Assembly: GCA_013141055.1 (NCBI GenBank)
Contig: JABFRS010000001.1
Coordinates: forward strand, 2,538,567 to 2,602,566
Length of the DNA stretch: 64,000 nucleotides
Source of the DNA: Cyclobacteriaceae bacterium
GTDB lineage: Bacteria > Bacteroidota > Bacteroidia > Cytophagales > Cyclobacteriaceae
Reading direction: 5' to 3'
The notes beneath the pieces are model-generated. The model saw only the letters and a list, made by a program, of their open reading frames with translations. It made no database searches and was not told the origin of the DNA. Position 1 is the first letter of the stretch. Each line of letters starts with the position of its first letter. Below, piece after piece: positions 1 to 8,658 of this stretch. The position numbers and the translations under genes are program-made.

Positions 1-1
1 A

Positions 2-1135
2 TATGTGAAGCAGGAGGTGGAGGAGTTGGGATTTACCGTAGAAAGAAGTTTTTCAACGGGTGTGGAGCTCAGAGGAACAATGAATGATTGCATTCGCCTC
101 AATTTGAATCTGAGATGTGCAAGTCAGGTACTTTACTCTTTGGATAGATTTCGTGCTACAAATCCGGAGGATGTCTATGACAGAATGATCCGCTATCAAT
201 GGGAAAAACTTATTCCTGAAGATGGTTACATATCGGTTACGAGCAACGTAGACAACTTTACAGTGAATAGTGATCTATTCATGAACGTAAAAGTCAAAGA
301 TGCGATAGCGGACCGGATCAGAAGAGAAACAAGCAAGCGCCCCGATTCAGGACCAGAGTTAGAACACACTGTGATTAATTTATACTGGAAGGAAGAAGAC
401 GCAGAAATATTCATTGATACCTCTGGTCATACACTGGCCAAACACGGATATCGTAAAATCCCAGGCAAGGCACCGATGCTGGAAGCGCTGGCAGCGGCAA
501 CATTAATAGCATCGAAGTGGGATCGCAAAACACCTTTTGTCAATCCGATGTGCGGATCATCAACCATTGCGATTGAAGCATTATTGCTGGCGACCAATCG
601 TCGTCCAGGATTATATCGTAATAACTATTCATTCATGCATGTGAATGGTTACGATAAGGAAGTTTATGATTCTGAATTCAAAAAAATTGAAGAGCAGATA
701 ATTGAAGTTCAGGGATTAGAAGTAATTGTAAGTGATTTGAGTGAGGACGCCATTTTCATTTCTAAGATCAATGCAGCAGAGGCGGGTGTGGAACAATTGA
801 TGAAGTTTTCTGTTTGTGACTTTGAATCAACAGAGGTTCCGGCGGGTCCTGGGGTTATTTATTTTAATCCTGAATATGGCGAGCGCCTTGGTGAGTTCTC
901 GGAACTTGAAGAGACCTATTCAAGGATAGGTGATTTTCTGAAGAAGAAATGTCAGGGTTATACAGGCTACATTTTTACAGGTAATCTGGATCTTGCAAAG
1001 AAAATCGGACTTCGTGCCTCTAAAAAAATAGAATTTTATACCAGTCAGATTGATTGCAGACTGTTGGAGTATGAACTCTATTCTGGAAGCAAGCGAGAAG
1101 AGCGAGCTCCTCAAAAGGAATACAAGGGAAAATAA
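2..1135 (+). CDS. THUMP-domain class I SAM-dependent RNA methyltransferase (5' end cut off)
   Basis: This is a probable RlmL/Trm14-like RNA N2-guanine methyltransferase; the substrate (23S rRNA or tRNA) cannot be told from sequence. The first ~40 visible residues look like a ferredoxin-like leader, followed by a THUMP region (about residues 40-140) and a Rossmann methyltransferase. The SAM-binding loop is NPMCGSSTIAIEALL near residue 180 and motif IV is NPEYGERLG near residue 290. Motif IV is usually NPPY, so the Glu is odd. The frame is open to the left edge and family members normally have about 20 more residues, so the GTG at 5 is probably internal. It ends right next to the convergent response regulator. 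Confidence 0.85.
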   Translation, partial: YVKQEVEELGFTVERSFSTGVELRGTMNDCIRLNLNLRCASQVLYSLDRFRATNPEDVYDRMIRYQWEKLIPEDGYISVTSNVDNFTVNSDLFMNVKVKDAIADRIRRETSKRPDSGPELEHTVINLYWKEEDAEIFIDTSGHTLAKHGYRKIPGKAPMLEALAAATLIASKWDRKTPFVNPMCGSSTIAIEALLLATNRRPGLYRNNYSFMHVNGYDKEVYDSEFKKIEEQIIEVQGLEVIVSDLSEDAIFISKINAAEAGVEQLMKFSVCDFESTEVPAGPGVIYFNPEYGERLGEFSELEETYSRIGDFLKKKCQGYTGYIFTGNLDLAKKIGLRASKKIEFYTSQIDCRLLEYELYSGSKREERAPQKEYKGK

Positions 1136-1822
1136 TTAACCTTCTTTGATCTCCAGGCGAAATCCTACACCGTGATAATTCGCAATCTCTATGGATGAAT
1201 CCTCTTTGAGGTATTTACGGAGTTTCGAAATAAACACATCAAGACTTCGGCCCATAAAGTAATCGTCTTCGCCCCAAACCGACTTCAGAATGTCCTCACG
1301 TTTAAGCACGCGATCCTTGTGGAGGCAAAGCAATTTTAAAACGTCAGTTTCTTTTTGAGTAAGGGTTTTGGAGCCCTTGTCATGAACGAGTTTGAGATTA
1401 CTATGATCAAAGGTGTATTTACCCAGAGAAAAAACATCTTCGGTGGCAGGAGTGGGAGCGGTTCTTCTAAGGAAAACTTCAACGCGAAGAAAGAGTTCTT
1501 CCATGCTGAAAGGTTTTATAATATAATCGTCACCGCCAGCCTTAAAGCCAGTAATCTTGTCTTCAAGCATAGATTTGGCAGTTACAAAAAGAATCGGGAT
1601 CTGTTGATTTTTCTCCCGGACAGTTTGAGCGAGAGAGAAGCCGTCTTTTTTTGGCATCATTACATCAAATATGCAGAGATCAAAAGCCTTCTGATCAAAA
1701 ACTTTCTGACCCTCTTCTCCATTCACACAGAGTGTAACGTCATACCCCTTCACAGAAAGGTTGTCTTTGATAACAAAACCTAAACCCGGATCATCTTCAA
1801 CCAGGAGAATTCTTGCGCCCAT
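1136..1822 (-). CDS. OmpR-family response regulator
   Basis: This is a DNA-binding output protein of a two-component system, 228 residues. The receiver domain (1-120) has the acidic pair D10/D11, phospho-acceptor D53 in FDVMMPKKDG, and the Lys of IIKPFS. A winged-helix domain fills about residues 130-226 and ends in the GVGFRL wing typical of OmpR/PhoB proteins. It lies 3 bp downstream of its partner kinase gene on the same strand, so the two are co-transcribed. Its closest relative in the window is the regulator at 30912-31601. The regulon is unknown. Confidence 0.93.
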   Translation of the reverse strand: MGARILLVEDDPGLGFVIKDNLSVKGYDVTLCVNGEEGQKVFDQKAFDLCIFDVMMPKKDGFSLAQTVREKNQQIPILFVTAKSMLEDKITGFKAGGDDYIIKPFSMEELFLRVEVFLRRTAPTPATEDVFSLGKYTFDHSNLKLVHDKGSKTLTQKETDVLKLLCLHKDRVLKREDILKSVWGEDDYFMGRSLDVFISKLRKYLKEDSSIEIANYHGVGFRLEIKEG

Positions 1823-1825
1823 TTG

Positions 1826-3094
1826 TTATTTATTATTTGGAACAGAAATGGTAAAACAACTGCCTCTTCCAAGTTCACTCTTTAAAGTGATCTTTCCTCC
1901 ATGACCTTCTACAATTAGTTTAACGTAATTTAATCCCAACCCAAATCCTTTTACATCATGGATGTTTCCGGTGGAGACTCTATAGAATCTATGAAAGATT
2001 TTTTTCTGCTCATCGTTGGCAATACCAATTCCATTATCCTCTACAGAGAGCACCAGATGATTATTCTGATTCCGGGTGCTGATGGTTATTTCAGGTGATT
2101 GCTCATTATACTTTATAGCATTGTCCAGCAGATTGTAAATAACATTTGTAAAGTGAAGTCTGTCAACATTGAGAACCGGGTTTAAGGCATTCAATTCAAG
2201 ATGAATGGTTCCGTTTTTTGATTCGAGTGAGATGTTGATGTTATTGACGACTTCATGAATGGCCTCATGAATATCGACCTCCTGTTTCTTAAGATCGATT
2301 GCTTCTTTATCAAACTGAGCCATTTGAAGAACGCGTTCCACTTGTTGCTTTAAGCGGTGATTTTCATTCTGAATGATGGTTGCGTAGTTAAACAATCTTT
2401 CTGGTGAATGAATGATGCCTGGATCTTTCAATACTTCTGAGGAGATGGCGATAGTTGATATCGGCGTCTTGAACTCATGGGTCATGTTATTGATGAAGTC
2501 TTTCTGAACTTCTGAAAGTCTGCGTTGTTTAAGAATAACAAACATGGTGTAGACAAAGAAAAAAATCACCACCAGCATAACAATGGATGAGAATCCCCAA
2601 ATTCCCATTTGGCTGATAAGATTGGCTTGAAGGTGAGGGAATTGAACCGCAAAATAGTATCCGTCGTTTTTTAGCTTCGGAGTAACAGGAAAATTGGAAA
2701 TGGTTTTAACTTTTTTTGGAGAGATGTAATTGCCGCCCACCATGCATTGCTCAGAGCAGTCGTAAATCCCGTACTCAAAGTCAGCGCTTACATTTCTTCT
2801 TTCAAATTCAGTTACCAGTAAGTACTCAAGTACGTTGGCATCGATGGGTCCATTCACCAGGATGACAAAATAATTAGTGGATAATTGTTTTACCGGATTG
2901 TTTCCAGGGGCGGGAGTTTTGTTGATCTCAAAAATTTTCTGAGCGACACCATTCAAAGAAGTGTTGACGTCGCGATAGAATTGGTTCTCACGCAAGTCAA
3001 ATGCTTTGCGTACCCAGTACACCTGTGTAAAGGTGATTCCGAGGATGCTCAGGGCGGCGAGAACAATTACAATTCTGAGGGTAGTGCGACTCAC
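1826..3094 (-). CDS. Sensor histidine kinase, partner of the downstream OmpR regulator
   Basis: This inner-membrane kinase has 422 residues. TM1 is at about 6-26 and TM2 at about 163-188, with a periplasmic sensor of ~135 residues between them that carries two Cys (YDCSEQC). No HAMP domain is obvious. The HisKA phospho-acceptor is H206 in NMTHEFKTP, and the HATPase lobe contains LLDNAIKYN, EDNGIGI and GFGLGL. The start is GTG at 3094. A TAnnTTTA box on the minus strand (3099-3106) ends 4 nt before it, so the leader may be very short. The regulator gene follows after 3 bp. The sensed signal is unknown. Confidence 0.92.
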   Translation of the reverse strand: MSRTTLRIVIVLAALSILGITFTQVYWVRKAFDLRENQFYRDVNTSLNGVAQKIFEINKTPAPGNNPVKQLSTNYFVILVNGPIDANVLEYLLVTEFERRNVSADFEYGIYDCSEQCMVGGNYISPKKVKTISNFPVTPKLKNDGYYFAVQFPHLQANLISQMGIWGFSSIVMLVVIFFFVYTMFVILKQRRLSEVQKDFINNMTHEFKTPISTIAISSEVLKDPGIIHSPERLFNYATIIQNENHRLKQQVERVLQMAQFDKEAIDLKKQEVDIHEAIHEVVNNINISLESKNGTIHLELNALNPVLNVDRLHFTNVIYNLLDNAIKYNEQSPEITISTRNQNNHLVLSVEDNGIGIANDEQKKIFHRFYRVSTGNIHDVKGFGLGLNYVKLIVEGHGGKITLKSELGRGSCFTISVPNNK

Positions 3095-3196
3095 CTTGTA
3101 AAGGTAATTCGTATTTATCCACGCCCGGAGGGTTTAACAAGTCATTAACATCAATTATAACTTCGTTAACAGCAAGGCCCGGATTTTGATACGACG

Positions 3197-3228
3197 TTTG
3201 TATCGTTCGGTCGAACCAAGTATTTTTA
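3197..3228 (+). promoter_or_regulatory. Bacteroidota-type promoter of the DUF1573 gene
   Basis: TTTG (3197-3200), a 20-nt spacer and TATTTTTA (3221-3228) fit the phylum consensus TTTG-N19-21-TAnnTTTG except for the last base. The expected start of transcription is near 3233, giving a leader of about 16 nt. The -33 box lies next to a loose inverted repeat (GATAC, 7 nt, GTATC). Confidence 0.5.
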
Positions 3229-3248
3229 ACCTAAATTTTAATACAAAC

Positions 3249-3650
3249 ATGAAGAAATTAGTGTTTTTCGCGGCTTTGGTGATGATTACCACGGTCAGCT
3301 TTAGCCAGACAGCGGCTGTTACTTCAGCTCCAAAATCGGAGATGGCGGTAGCGAATTTTGATACACAGAATTTTGATTTCGGAAAAATCAAGGTTGGCGT
3401 TCCTGCAACGCATGAATTTACTTTTACCAATAAAAGCAAAACCACAATGGTTATTTCCAGTGTGAATGCTTCTTGCGGTTGTACCACTCCTGATTGGACA
3501 AAAGATCCAATTCCTCCAGGTGGAACTGGATTCGTAAAAGCTACTTATAATGCTGCCGGTGTTGGCGCTTTCGATAAATCAGTAACAGTGATGGCGAATG
3601 TTGAAGGTGGTGTTGTGATGCTTCGTATTCACGGAGAAGTAGTTCAATAA
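3249..3650 (+). CDS. DUF1573 secreted protein
   Basis: This is a 133-residue exported protein. A Sec signal peptide (MKKLVFFAALVMITTVSFSQ) is followed by one DUF1573 domain, an Ig-like fold common in Bacteroidota. The family hallmark is visible as an NF-x-F-G-K-I strand, HEFTFTNKSKT, then the SCGCTTPDW Cys-Gly-Cys motif and PPGG turn. DUF1573 proteins are thought to be periplasmic or surface proteins, but their role is not established. I chose the ATG at 3249 over an upstream alternative because it begins the signal peptide exactly and lies just after a good promoter. It is transcribed alone and ends at a strong terminator. Confidence 0.9.
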   Translation: MKKLVFFAALVMITTVSFSQTAAVTSAPKSEMAVANFDTQNFDFGKIKVGVPATHEFTFTNKSKTTMVISSVNASCGCTTPDWTKDPIPPGGTGFVKATYNAAGVGAFDKSVTVMANVEGGVVMLRIHGEVVQ

Positions 3651-3668
3651 TCGTTTTAAAAACATAAA

Positions 3669-3708
3669 ACAAAAAAGTCAGGCCTTCATAGGTCTGACTT
3701 TTTTGTTT
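3669..3708. terminator. Bidirectional intrinsic terminator
   Basis: An A-run, an AGTCAGGCCT / AGGTCTGACT stem (10 bp with one G:U pair), a 4-nt loop and a T-run are symmetrical. It can therefore stop both the DUF1573 gene and the convergent DUF1080 gene. Confidence 0.85.
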
Positions 3709-3755
3709 CTAAGCAGGGCAAGCTTTGGATTCCAAGGCGCCTGTATTCTGATTCC

Positions 3756-4499
3756 TTACAACTCCCTTATCCAGATATTTCTAAAACTCACTGGATTGCC
3801 GTGATCTTGTAATTTGATTGATGCCTTTCCGTGCGACTGATAAACGGGTAAGCCTTTGTACTCAGTGCTTCCATAGATCTGTGTATTGTTTTGCGTCACC
3901 ACTCCATTATGAATTACAGTTATAGTAGCAGGTGTTATTACCCGACCATTGTCGCTAAAACGTGGCGCGATGTAGATCACATCATACGTTTGCCATTCAC
4001 CGGGTTTGCGACAAGCATTTACCAAAGGAATGGATTGTTTGTAAATCGAACTTGCCTGTCCGTTGGAGTAGGTAACACTTTCGTAGCTATCAAGAACCTG
4101 AAGCTCATAACGTTCCTGCAGAAAAATTCCGCTATTGCCTCGTCCCTGACCTTCACTTACAACTTCAGCGGGTGAGCGCCATTCGATGTGAAGCTGGATG
4201 TCACCAAACGTTTGTTTCGTTTTGATATCGCCAGTTCCCTTTGCAACGGTGAGTGCCCCGTCTTTCACTTCCCACTTTGCATCACCACCAGCAAGTGTGC
4301 TCCATTTGCTAAGATCTTTTCCATCGAATATGATGATAGCATCAGAAGGAGCTTCTCCAGGGTTAACTCCAGCAGTAATTTTTTTCGGTTTAAGATCCCA
4401 CACCTCAGAAACTTTAGGATCCATTGATTCACGGGGCGTTCCTTGTGCGAATACGCCGGCTGAGATAAGGCATAAGCCTAATACAATTTTGTTACGCAT
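3756..4499 (-). CDS. DUF1080 (3-keto-disaccharide hydrolase family) secreted protein
   Basis: This is a 247-residue exported protein with a signal peptide ending at VFAQG and one DUF1080 domain, a concanavalin-like jelly roll annotated as 3-keto-disaccharide hydrolase. Family signs are IIFDGKDLSKWS, WEVKDGALTVAKGTGDI, the NSGIFLQERYELQVLDSY block and a final SFRNIWIREL strand. It probably acts on sugars or polysaccharide in the periplasm, but the substrate is not evident. Only the short plug-like gene (4540-4833) is directly upstream on the same strand, 40 bp away. No oxidoreductase of a 3-keto-sugar pathway is next to it, which weakens any specific pathway claim. Confidence 0.88.
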   Translation of the reverse strand: MRNKIVLGLCLISAGVFAQGTPRESMDPKVSEVWDLKPKKITAGVNPGEAPSDAIIIFDGKDLSKWSTLAGGDAKWEVKDGALTVAKGTGDIKTKQTFGDIQLHIEWRSPAEVVSEGQGRGNSGIFLQERYELQVLDSYESVTYSNGQASSIYKQSIPLVNACRKPGEWQTYDVIYIAPRFSDNGRVITPATITVIHNGVVTQNNTQIYGSTEYKGLPVYQSHGKASIKLQDHGNPVSFRNIWIREL

Positions 4500-4539
4500 A
4501 GAAATTATTATTTATTCGAAATAGATAAAATGGAGTTTC

Positions 4540-4833
4540 CTATTGATGTTTTCTTATGGAGGATTTTCTGGAGGTTATAATAATAACACCATTCTTTCCA
4601 GCTTCTCCATAAAGTTTCAATTTGTCAATATTCTTAATAACATTGATGGAAGCAATGTTTTCAGATTTCAATGTTGCCAAGTCAAAATCAGGAGACAACC
4701 GTACGCTATCCATGATGATCATGGGTTTGCTGTTCAGATCTGTTGATGGATTGAGTTTTATTTCTTTATTGTTCTCTTGCGCATACATGCAAAAAGAAGC
4801 AAGCATTAAAAGCATTCCTAGTATCACCTTCAT
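4540..4833 (-). CDS. Small secreted protein with a free-standing TonB-plug-like domain
   Basis: This is a 97-residue protein with a signal peptide (MKVILGMLLMLASFCMYAQ). The rest resembles the core of the TonB-dependent receptor plug: PMIIMDSVRLS, then IASINVIKNIDKLKLYGEAG and GKNGVIIITSRK. In receptors the same order appears as PLxVxDG, DIxSIxVLKdasaxxxYG and GVIxITTK. There is no barrel or TonB box, and the protein ends 9 residues after ITSRK, so it is not a simple truncated receptor gene with leftover sequence. Similar orphan plug modules occur in Bacteroidota, for example fused to M56/BlaR-type peptidases. Function unknown. Confidence 0.7.
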   Translation of the reverse strand: MKVILGMLLMLASFCMYAQENNKEIKLNPSTDLNSKPMIIMDSVRLSPDFDLATLKSENIASINVIKNIDKLKLYGEAGKNGVIIITSRKSSIRKHQ

Positions 4834-4867
4834 AAAAATATATTTAGAAGAAAGTTAATGATTTTTT

Positions 4868-5659
4868 TCAATCCTTACCTGGATACTTATCGATGATCGA
4901 CTGGCTGATCAATTGATAGATTTGAGCCCATTCTTCATCCTCTTTAAGAAATTCCATGTGATGATCCAGAATTTCAAGATCACTGCGGAATGCGGGGCCT
5001 GTCTGTGTTATTTCTGGTCCGATCGTCAGACTTTTGTTTATCGTCTCTGTGATCAGCGGTTTTAAAAGCTCAAAGCTGAGACTGTTTTTCTGGAGAATTT
5101 CTTTTGAAATGGTGAGCAGATGATTGGTAAAATTTGAAGCAAATACCGCTGAAACATGAAGGGCTTTTCTTTCTTCTGAGCCTATTCTCTTCACATTATT
5201 GCTAAGACCCTTTGCGATAGCCATCATCACTTTTTCTGTTCCGGTATTACCTTCAATGAAAATCGGAACAGTCTTAAAATCAACTTTCTTTCCTTTTGTA
5301 AAAGTCTGCAAAGGATAAAATGATCCTATATTATCAATTCCTGCAAACTGCAATATTTCCAATGGCTGACTTCCGGAAGTGTGAATCAGGAAGGCATCGT
5401 CCGGAAGAATGATCTCAGTTGCAATCTCTTCAATTGCATCATCATTTACAGCAATGATAAAAATGCGTGAGGTGCTGGTGGAGAAATCCAGTGAGGCTTT
5501 TACTTCTGCCTGGTATAGACGTTCGGTTAATGCCTCAGCATGTTTTGGGTTGCGACTGTAAACTTCTGTCACGACATATCCAAGATTGTCAAATGCGGGA
5601 GCCAGATGCCAGGCGAGATTCCCTGAGCCGATGAATGATACTTTGAGTTGCTCTGCCAT
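4868..5659 (-). CDS. Rossmann-like/DUF2520 NAD(P)-binding protein
   Basis: This is a 263-residue cytosolic protein. The N-terminal Rossmann domain starts with VSFIGSGNLAWHLAPAFDNLG, an NADP-binding GxGN loop of the ProC/F420-dependent oxidoreductase type. The C-terminal helical DUF2520 domain (about 125-255) contains the conserved HVSAVFASNFTNHL stretch and GPAFRSD. The family looks like a short-chain 6-phosphogluconate or pyrroline-5-carboxylate reductase, but no substrate has been assigned. The gene lies 77 bp after the cysteine desulfurase gene on the same strand, with no visible terminator between them. Confidence 0.85.
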   Translation of the reverse strand: MAEQLKVSFIGSGNLAWHLAPAFDNLGYVVTEVYSRNPKHAEALTERLYQAEVKASLDFSTSTSRIFIIAVNDDAIEEIATEIILPDDAFLIHTSGSQPLEILQFAGIDNIGSFYPLQTFTKGKKVDFKTVPIFIEGNTGTEKVMMAIAKGLSNNVKRIGSEERKALHVSAVFASNFTNHLLTISKEILQKNSLSFELLKPLITETINKSLTIGPEITQTGPAFRSDLEILDHHMEFLKEDEEWAQIYQLISQSIIDKYPGKD

Positions 5660-5736
5660 TAGTTTAAAAAATTAATCCCGAAGGATATGCGATTGGCATT
5701 AGAAAAGTCATGCCAGGACCAAAGCTTGACGAGAAA

Positions 5737-6876
5737 TTAAACGCTGACCTTAACCAGTTCGCTTAATTTTTCCACCGCGAAGTCAATATCCTGATTGGTA
5801 TTATACTTACTGAATGAGAATCTTACTGCTCCACGTTTTGATTCAGGATACAATGCGCCAAGTACATGCGATCCAGTAGATGCTCCGCTACTGCAGGCAC
5901 TGCCACCCGATGCTGAAATACCCGCCAGGTCAAGATTAAAAAGCAGCATGTCGTTCTCTTCCGACTCAGGAAGACTAACATTCAATACTGTATAGAGACT
6001 TTTATCAGGGCTTGCTGAATCGCCATTAAATAAAACGCCAGGAATATTCTCGCGGAGTTTTTCAATCATTCTTGATTTCAATGCTTTCACATGAATGGTG
6101 TGCTCATCCATATCACGATAGGATATTTCCAAAGCTTTAGATAAGCCGATGATACCGTAAACATTTTCAGTACCACCTCTCATGTTTCTCTCCTGAGCAC
6201 CACCGTGTATGAATTGTCCGATCTTCCTGTCTTTGCGAATATACATGAAGCCAACTCCTTTAGGTCCATGAAACTTATGAGCACCAGCAGTCAATCCACA
6301 CACATGAAGTTCTTTCATATTGTGGCGATAATGTCCCATGGTCTGTACCGTGTCGGAATGAAAGAAAGCCTTGTGATGCCCACAAAGTTCTCCGACTCTT
6401 TGCAGATCCAGTAGATTCCCGATTTCATTGTTAGCATGCATCAATGATACGAGTGCATTGGGATATTGTATCAAGAGCTTTTCTAGATCAGCCATGTTCA
6501 CATGACCTTTGCTGTCAAGCTCTACGTGATGCAATTTTATAATGTTTTGCTTCTCCAGGATATCCAATGTGTGAGAAACAGCATGGTGCTCGATGGGAGT
6601 GGAGATAGCATGTTTAATACCGTACGTCTGAATCCCGCTGATGATTAGAGTATTATCAGCTTCTGTACCACCCGATGTGAAAATGATCTCCCCTGGTGTG
6701 CAATTTAAAAGCTCTGCAATCTTCTTTCTGGACGACTCGATTCCTGCCCTGACCTTTCTTCCGTGTGAATGAATGGAAGAAGGATTTCCGAAATCCTCCA
6801 GCATAAAAGGCTTCATAGCCTCGAACACCTCAGGATCGAGGGGGGTAGTGGCAGCGTTGTCAAGGTAAGCTCTCAT
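5737..6876 (-). CDS. Cysteine desulfurase (NifS/IscS type)
   Basis: This PLP enzyme takes sulfur from L-cysteine and forms a persulfide for Fe-S clusters, tRNA thiolation or similar uses. It has 379 residues, normal for the class. The N-terminus YLDNAATTP, TSGGTEADN and the PLP lysine K201 in GAHKFHGPKGVG are all present. The catalytic Cys is C328 in GGSACSSGA on a loop of normal length, and HVLGA follows. I chose the ATG at 6876; a GTG three codons earlier is less likely because the family starts at this Met. A TAAATTTG box on the minus strand (6897-6904) sits 20 nt upstream, overlapping the end of glmM, so it may have its own promoter. Confidence 0.95.
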   Translation of the reverse strand: MRAYLDNAATTPLDPEVFEAMKPFMLEDFGNPSSIHSHGRKVRAGIESSRKKIAELLNCTPGEIIFTSGGTEADNTLIISGIQTYGIKHAISTPIEHHAVSHTLDILEKQNIIKLHHVELDSKGHVNMADLEKLLIQYPNALVSLMHANNEIGNLLDLQRVGELCGHHKAFFHSDTVQTMGHYRHNMKELHVCGLTAGAHKFHGPKGVGFMYIRKDRKIGQFIHGGAQERNMRGGTENVYGIIGLSKALEISYRDMDEHTIHVKALKSRMIEKLRENIPGVLFNGDSASPDKSLYTVLNVSLPESEENDMLLFNLDLAGISASGGSACSSGASTGSHVLGALYPESKRGAVRFSFSKYNTNQDIDFAVEKLSELVKVSV

Positions 6877-6901
6877 AGCATTCACAATTTGCAGGACAAA
6901 T

Positions 6902-8290
6902 TTACGATTTTATGATCGCCTTAATGTCTCCTATGATTTTATTGGCAAGTGCATCCGCTTTGGAGGAATCCTGTGATTCAGCATAAATGCGAATGATGGG
7001 CTCTGTATTGGATTTTCTCAGATGTACCCATTCTTTCTCATTCTCAAAATCAATTTTCACGCCATCAATGGTATTGATCTTTTCATGCTGATATTTCTTT
7101 TGAATGTCTTTCAATACCTGATCAACATCAATAGCAGGCGTTAGTTCAATTTTGTTCTTGGAAATAAAATAGGCAGGATAGGAGGCACGCAAAGCCGAAG
7201 CTTTCAGTTTTTTTTTTGCCAAATGGGAAAGAAATAAAGCAATTCCAATGAGGGCATCCCGTCCGTAGTGAAAATCGGGAACGATAATTCCACCGTTGCC
7301 CTCGCCACCAATGACTGATTTAGTCTCCTTCATGGCATTCACAACATTTACTTCTCCGACGGCAGCTGCGGTGTAACGACCTTTTGCTTTTTCTGTAACA
7401 TCTCTCAAGGCTCGTGTCGAGGAAAGATTGGAAACTGTATTTCCTTTTTTCTTTGACAGAATATAATCCGCTACAGCGACAAGAGTATATTCTTCACCAA
7501 ATGCTTTGCCATTTTCCTGAATAAATGCAAGACGATCAACATCTGGATCAACTACGATTCCAAGATCACACTTTTCTTTTTTTACAAGCTTGCTGATCTC
7601 TGTGAGGTGTTCTGGTAATGGTTCGGGATTGTGAGGAAAGTTCCCGGTAGGATCACAATAAAGTTTCTTGATTCTCTTTACACCTAATGCCTCCAGTAAT
7701 TTTGGGATCACCGTTCCCCCTGTAGAATTAACTGCATCCACAGCAATCTTAAAATTTGCCTTGCGAATAGCATTAACATCTACCAGCGGATATTTCTTCA
7801 CCAAAGCAATATGCTTATCAATATACGTGTCATTCTTTGTACAGGAACCCAACTTTAAAACTTCTGCGAAATTGAATTTCTCTTCGTGCGCAAGTCTTAG
7901 TATTTCTGCCCCGTCTGCTGCGGAAATGAACTCTCCCTTTTCATTCAATAGCTTAAGCGCATTCCATTGAATCGGATTATGACTTGCTGTTAGAATAATA
8001 CCTCCTCCGGCTTTTTCAAGCGGAACTGCCATCTCAACAGTAGGAGTGGTAGAAAGTCCAAGATCAATGACATCAATACCAAGTCCCTGAAGTGTTGAGC
8101 AAACCAGATTACTAACCATCTCACCAGAAATTCTTGCATCTCTGCCAATGATGATTTTTTTTCCTTTACGGGACTGTATCCAGGTACCAAAGGCAGCGGA
8201 AAATTTTACGATATCAACAGGAGTGAGTGCATCGCCAGGTGTACCCCCGATGGTACCACGAATGCCTGAAATAGATTTGATTAATGTCAC
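6902..8290 (-). CDS. glmM: Phosphoglucosamine mutase (alpha-D-phosphohexomutase family)
   Basis: It converts glucosamine-6-phosphate to glucosamine-1-phosphate for peptidoglycan and LPS precursors. The protein has 462 residues and four domains. The start SISGIRGTIGG, the phospho-serine loop TASHNP (S103), the Mg-binding DPDVDR (near residue 247) and the sugar-binding GGEGNGG are seen. The C-terminal phosphate loop is LRKSNTEPIIRIYAES. The GGEGNGG loop is the form common in Bacteroidota enzymes annotated as GlmM, but a phosphomannomutase or phosphoglucomutase activity cannot be excluded. The start codon is GTG at 8290, and a TAATTTTG -7 box (8313-8320, minus) lies just upstream. Confidence 0.88.
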   Translation of the reverse strand: MTLIKSISGIRGTIGGTPGDALTPVDIVKFSAAFGTWIQSRKGKKIIIGRDARISGEMVSNLVCSTLQGLGIDVIDLGLSTTPTVEMAVPLEKAGGGIILTASHNPIQWNALKLLNEKGEFISAADGAEILRLAHEEKFNFAEVLKLGSCTKNDTYIDKHIALVKKYPLVDVNAIRKANFKIAVDAVNSTGGTVIPKLLEALGVKRIKKLYCDPTGNFPHNPEPLPEHLTEISKLVKKEKCDLGIVVDPDVDRLAFIQENGKAFGEEYTLVAVADYILSKKKGNTVSNLSSTRALRDVTEKAKGRYTAAAVGEVNVVNAMKETKSVIGGEGNGGIIVPDFHYGRDALIGIALFLSHLAKKKLKASALRASYPAYFISKNKIELTPAIDVDQVLKDIQKKYQHEKINTIDGVKIDFENEKEWVHLRKSNTEPIIRIYAESQDSSKADALANKIIGDIKAIIKS

Positions 8291-8339
8291 AGTGAATATT
8301 AAAGTGTGACGGCAAAATTAGTAAGGATTATCAGGAATC

Positions 8340-8582
8340 TCAGCGATTTTTTAGATCCGGAAGAGGCGCCAGCATCATATCTTTCTTATCAGCATTAGGA
8401 CATTCTTCCCCTGCTCCAATGGTCTTGCCGCAGTACCCGCAAGCAATACCTTCTTTGGCAAGAAACGGACTTTGTGTAGCGCATGTCCCACGAAATTCAC
8501 CGTTCTTAATAAAGATCAGACGCACTGACATGAGCGCGAAAAACAATCCAAAAACCGCAAGAGTAACTAAGAAAACCGCCAT
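8340..8582 (-). CDS. Small Cys-rich membrane protein, NqrM-like
   Basis: This 80-residue protein has one N-terminal membrane segment (MAVFLVTLAVFGLFFALMSV), then RGTC, then CGYC and a last Cys in EECPN. The layout of one helix, G-(S/T)-C and CxxC matches NqrM (DUF539), the maturation factor of Na+-pumping NADH:quinone reductase. In Bacteroidota such proteins are often just annotated as membrane or secreted protein. No nqr gene is in this window. The four Cys could bind a metal or an Fe-S cluster near the membrane. It lies 49 bp upstream of glmM on the same strand. Confidence 0.65.
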   Translation of the reverse strand: MAVFLVTLAVFGLFFALMSVRLIFIKNGEFRGTCATQSPFLAKEGIACGYCGKTIGAGEECPNADKKDMMLAPLPDLKNR

Positions 8583-8658
8583 GGCAAAAGTGTTAATTGG
8601 CTTAACTTGCTGCTAAGTTATTGTAAAACACCTGGATTCTGAATAAAGTTTACACTGA

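Noticed and set aside
3188-3204. Inverted repeat GATAC-N7-GTATC before the DUF1573 gene, similar to the TetR boxes
   Set aside because: The spacing is 7 nt rather than 6 and the outer bases differ, so it is more likely chance than a third TetR site.
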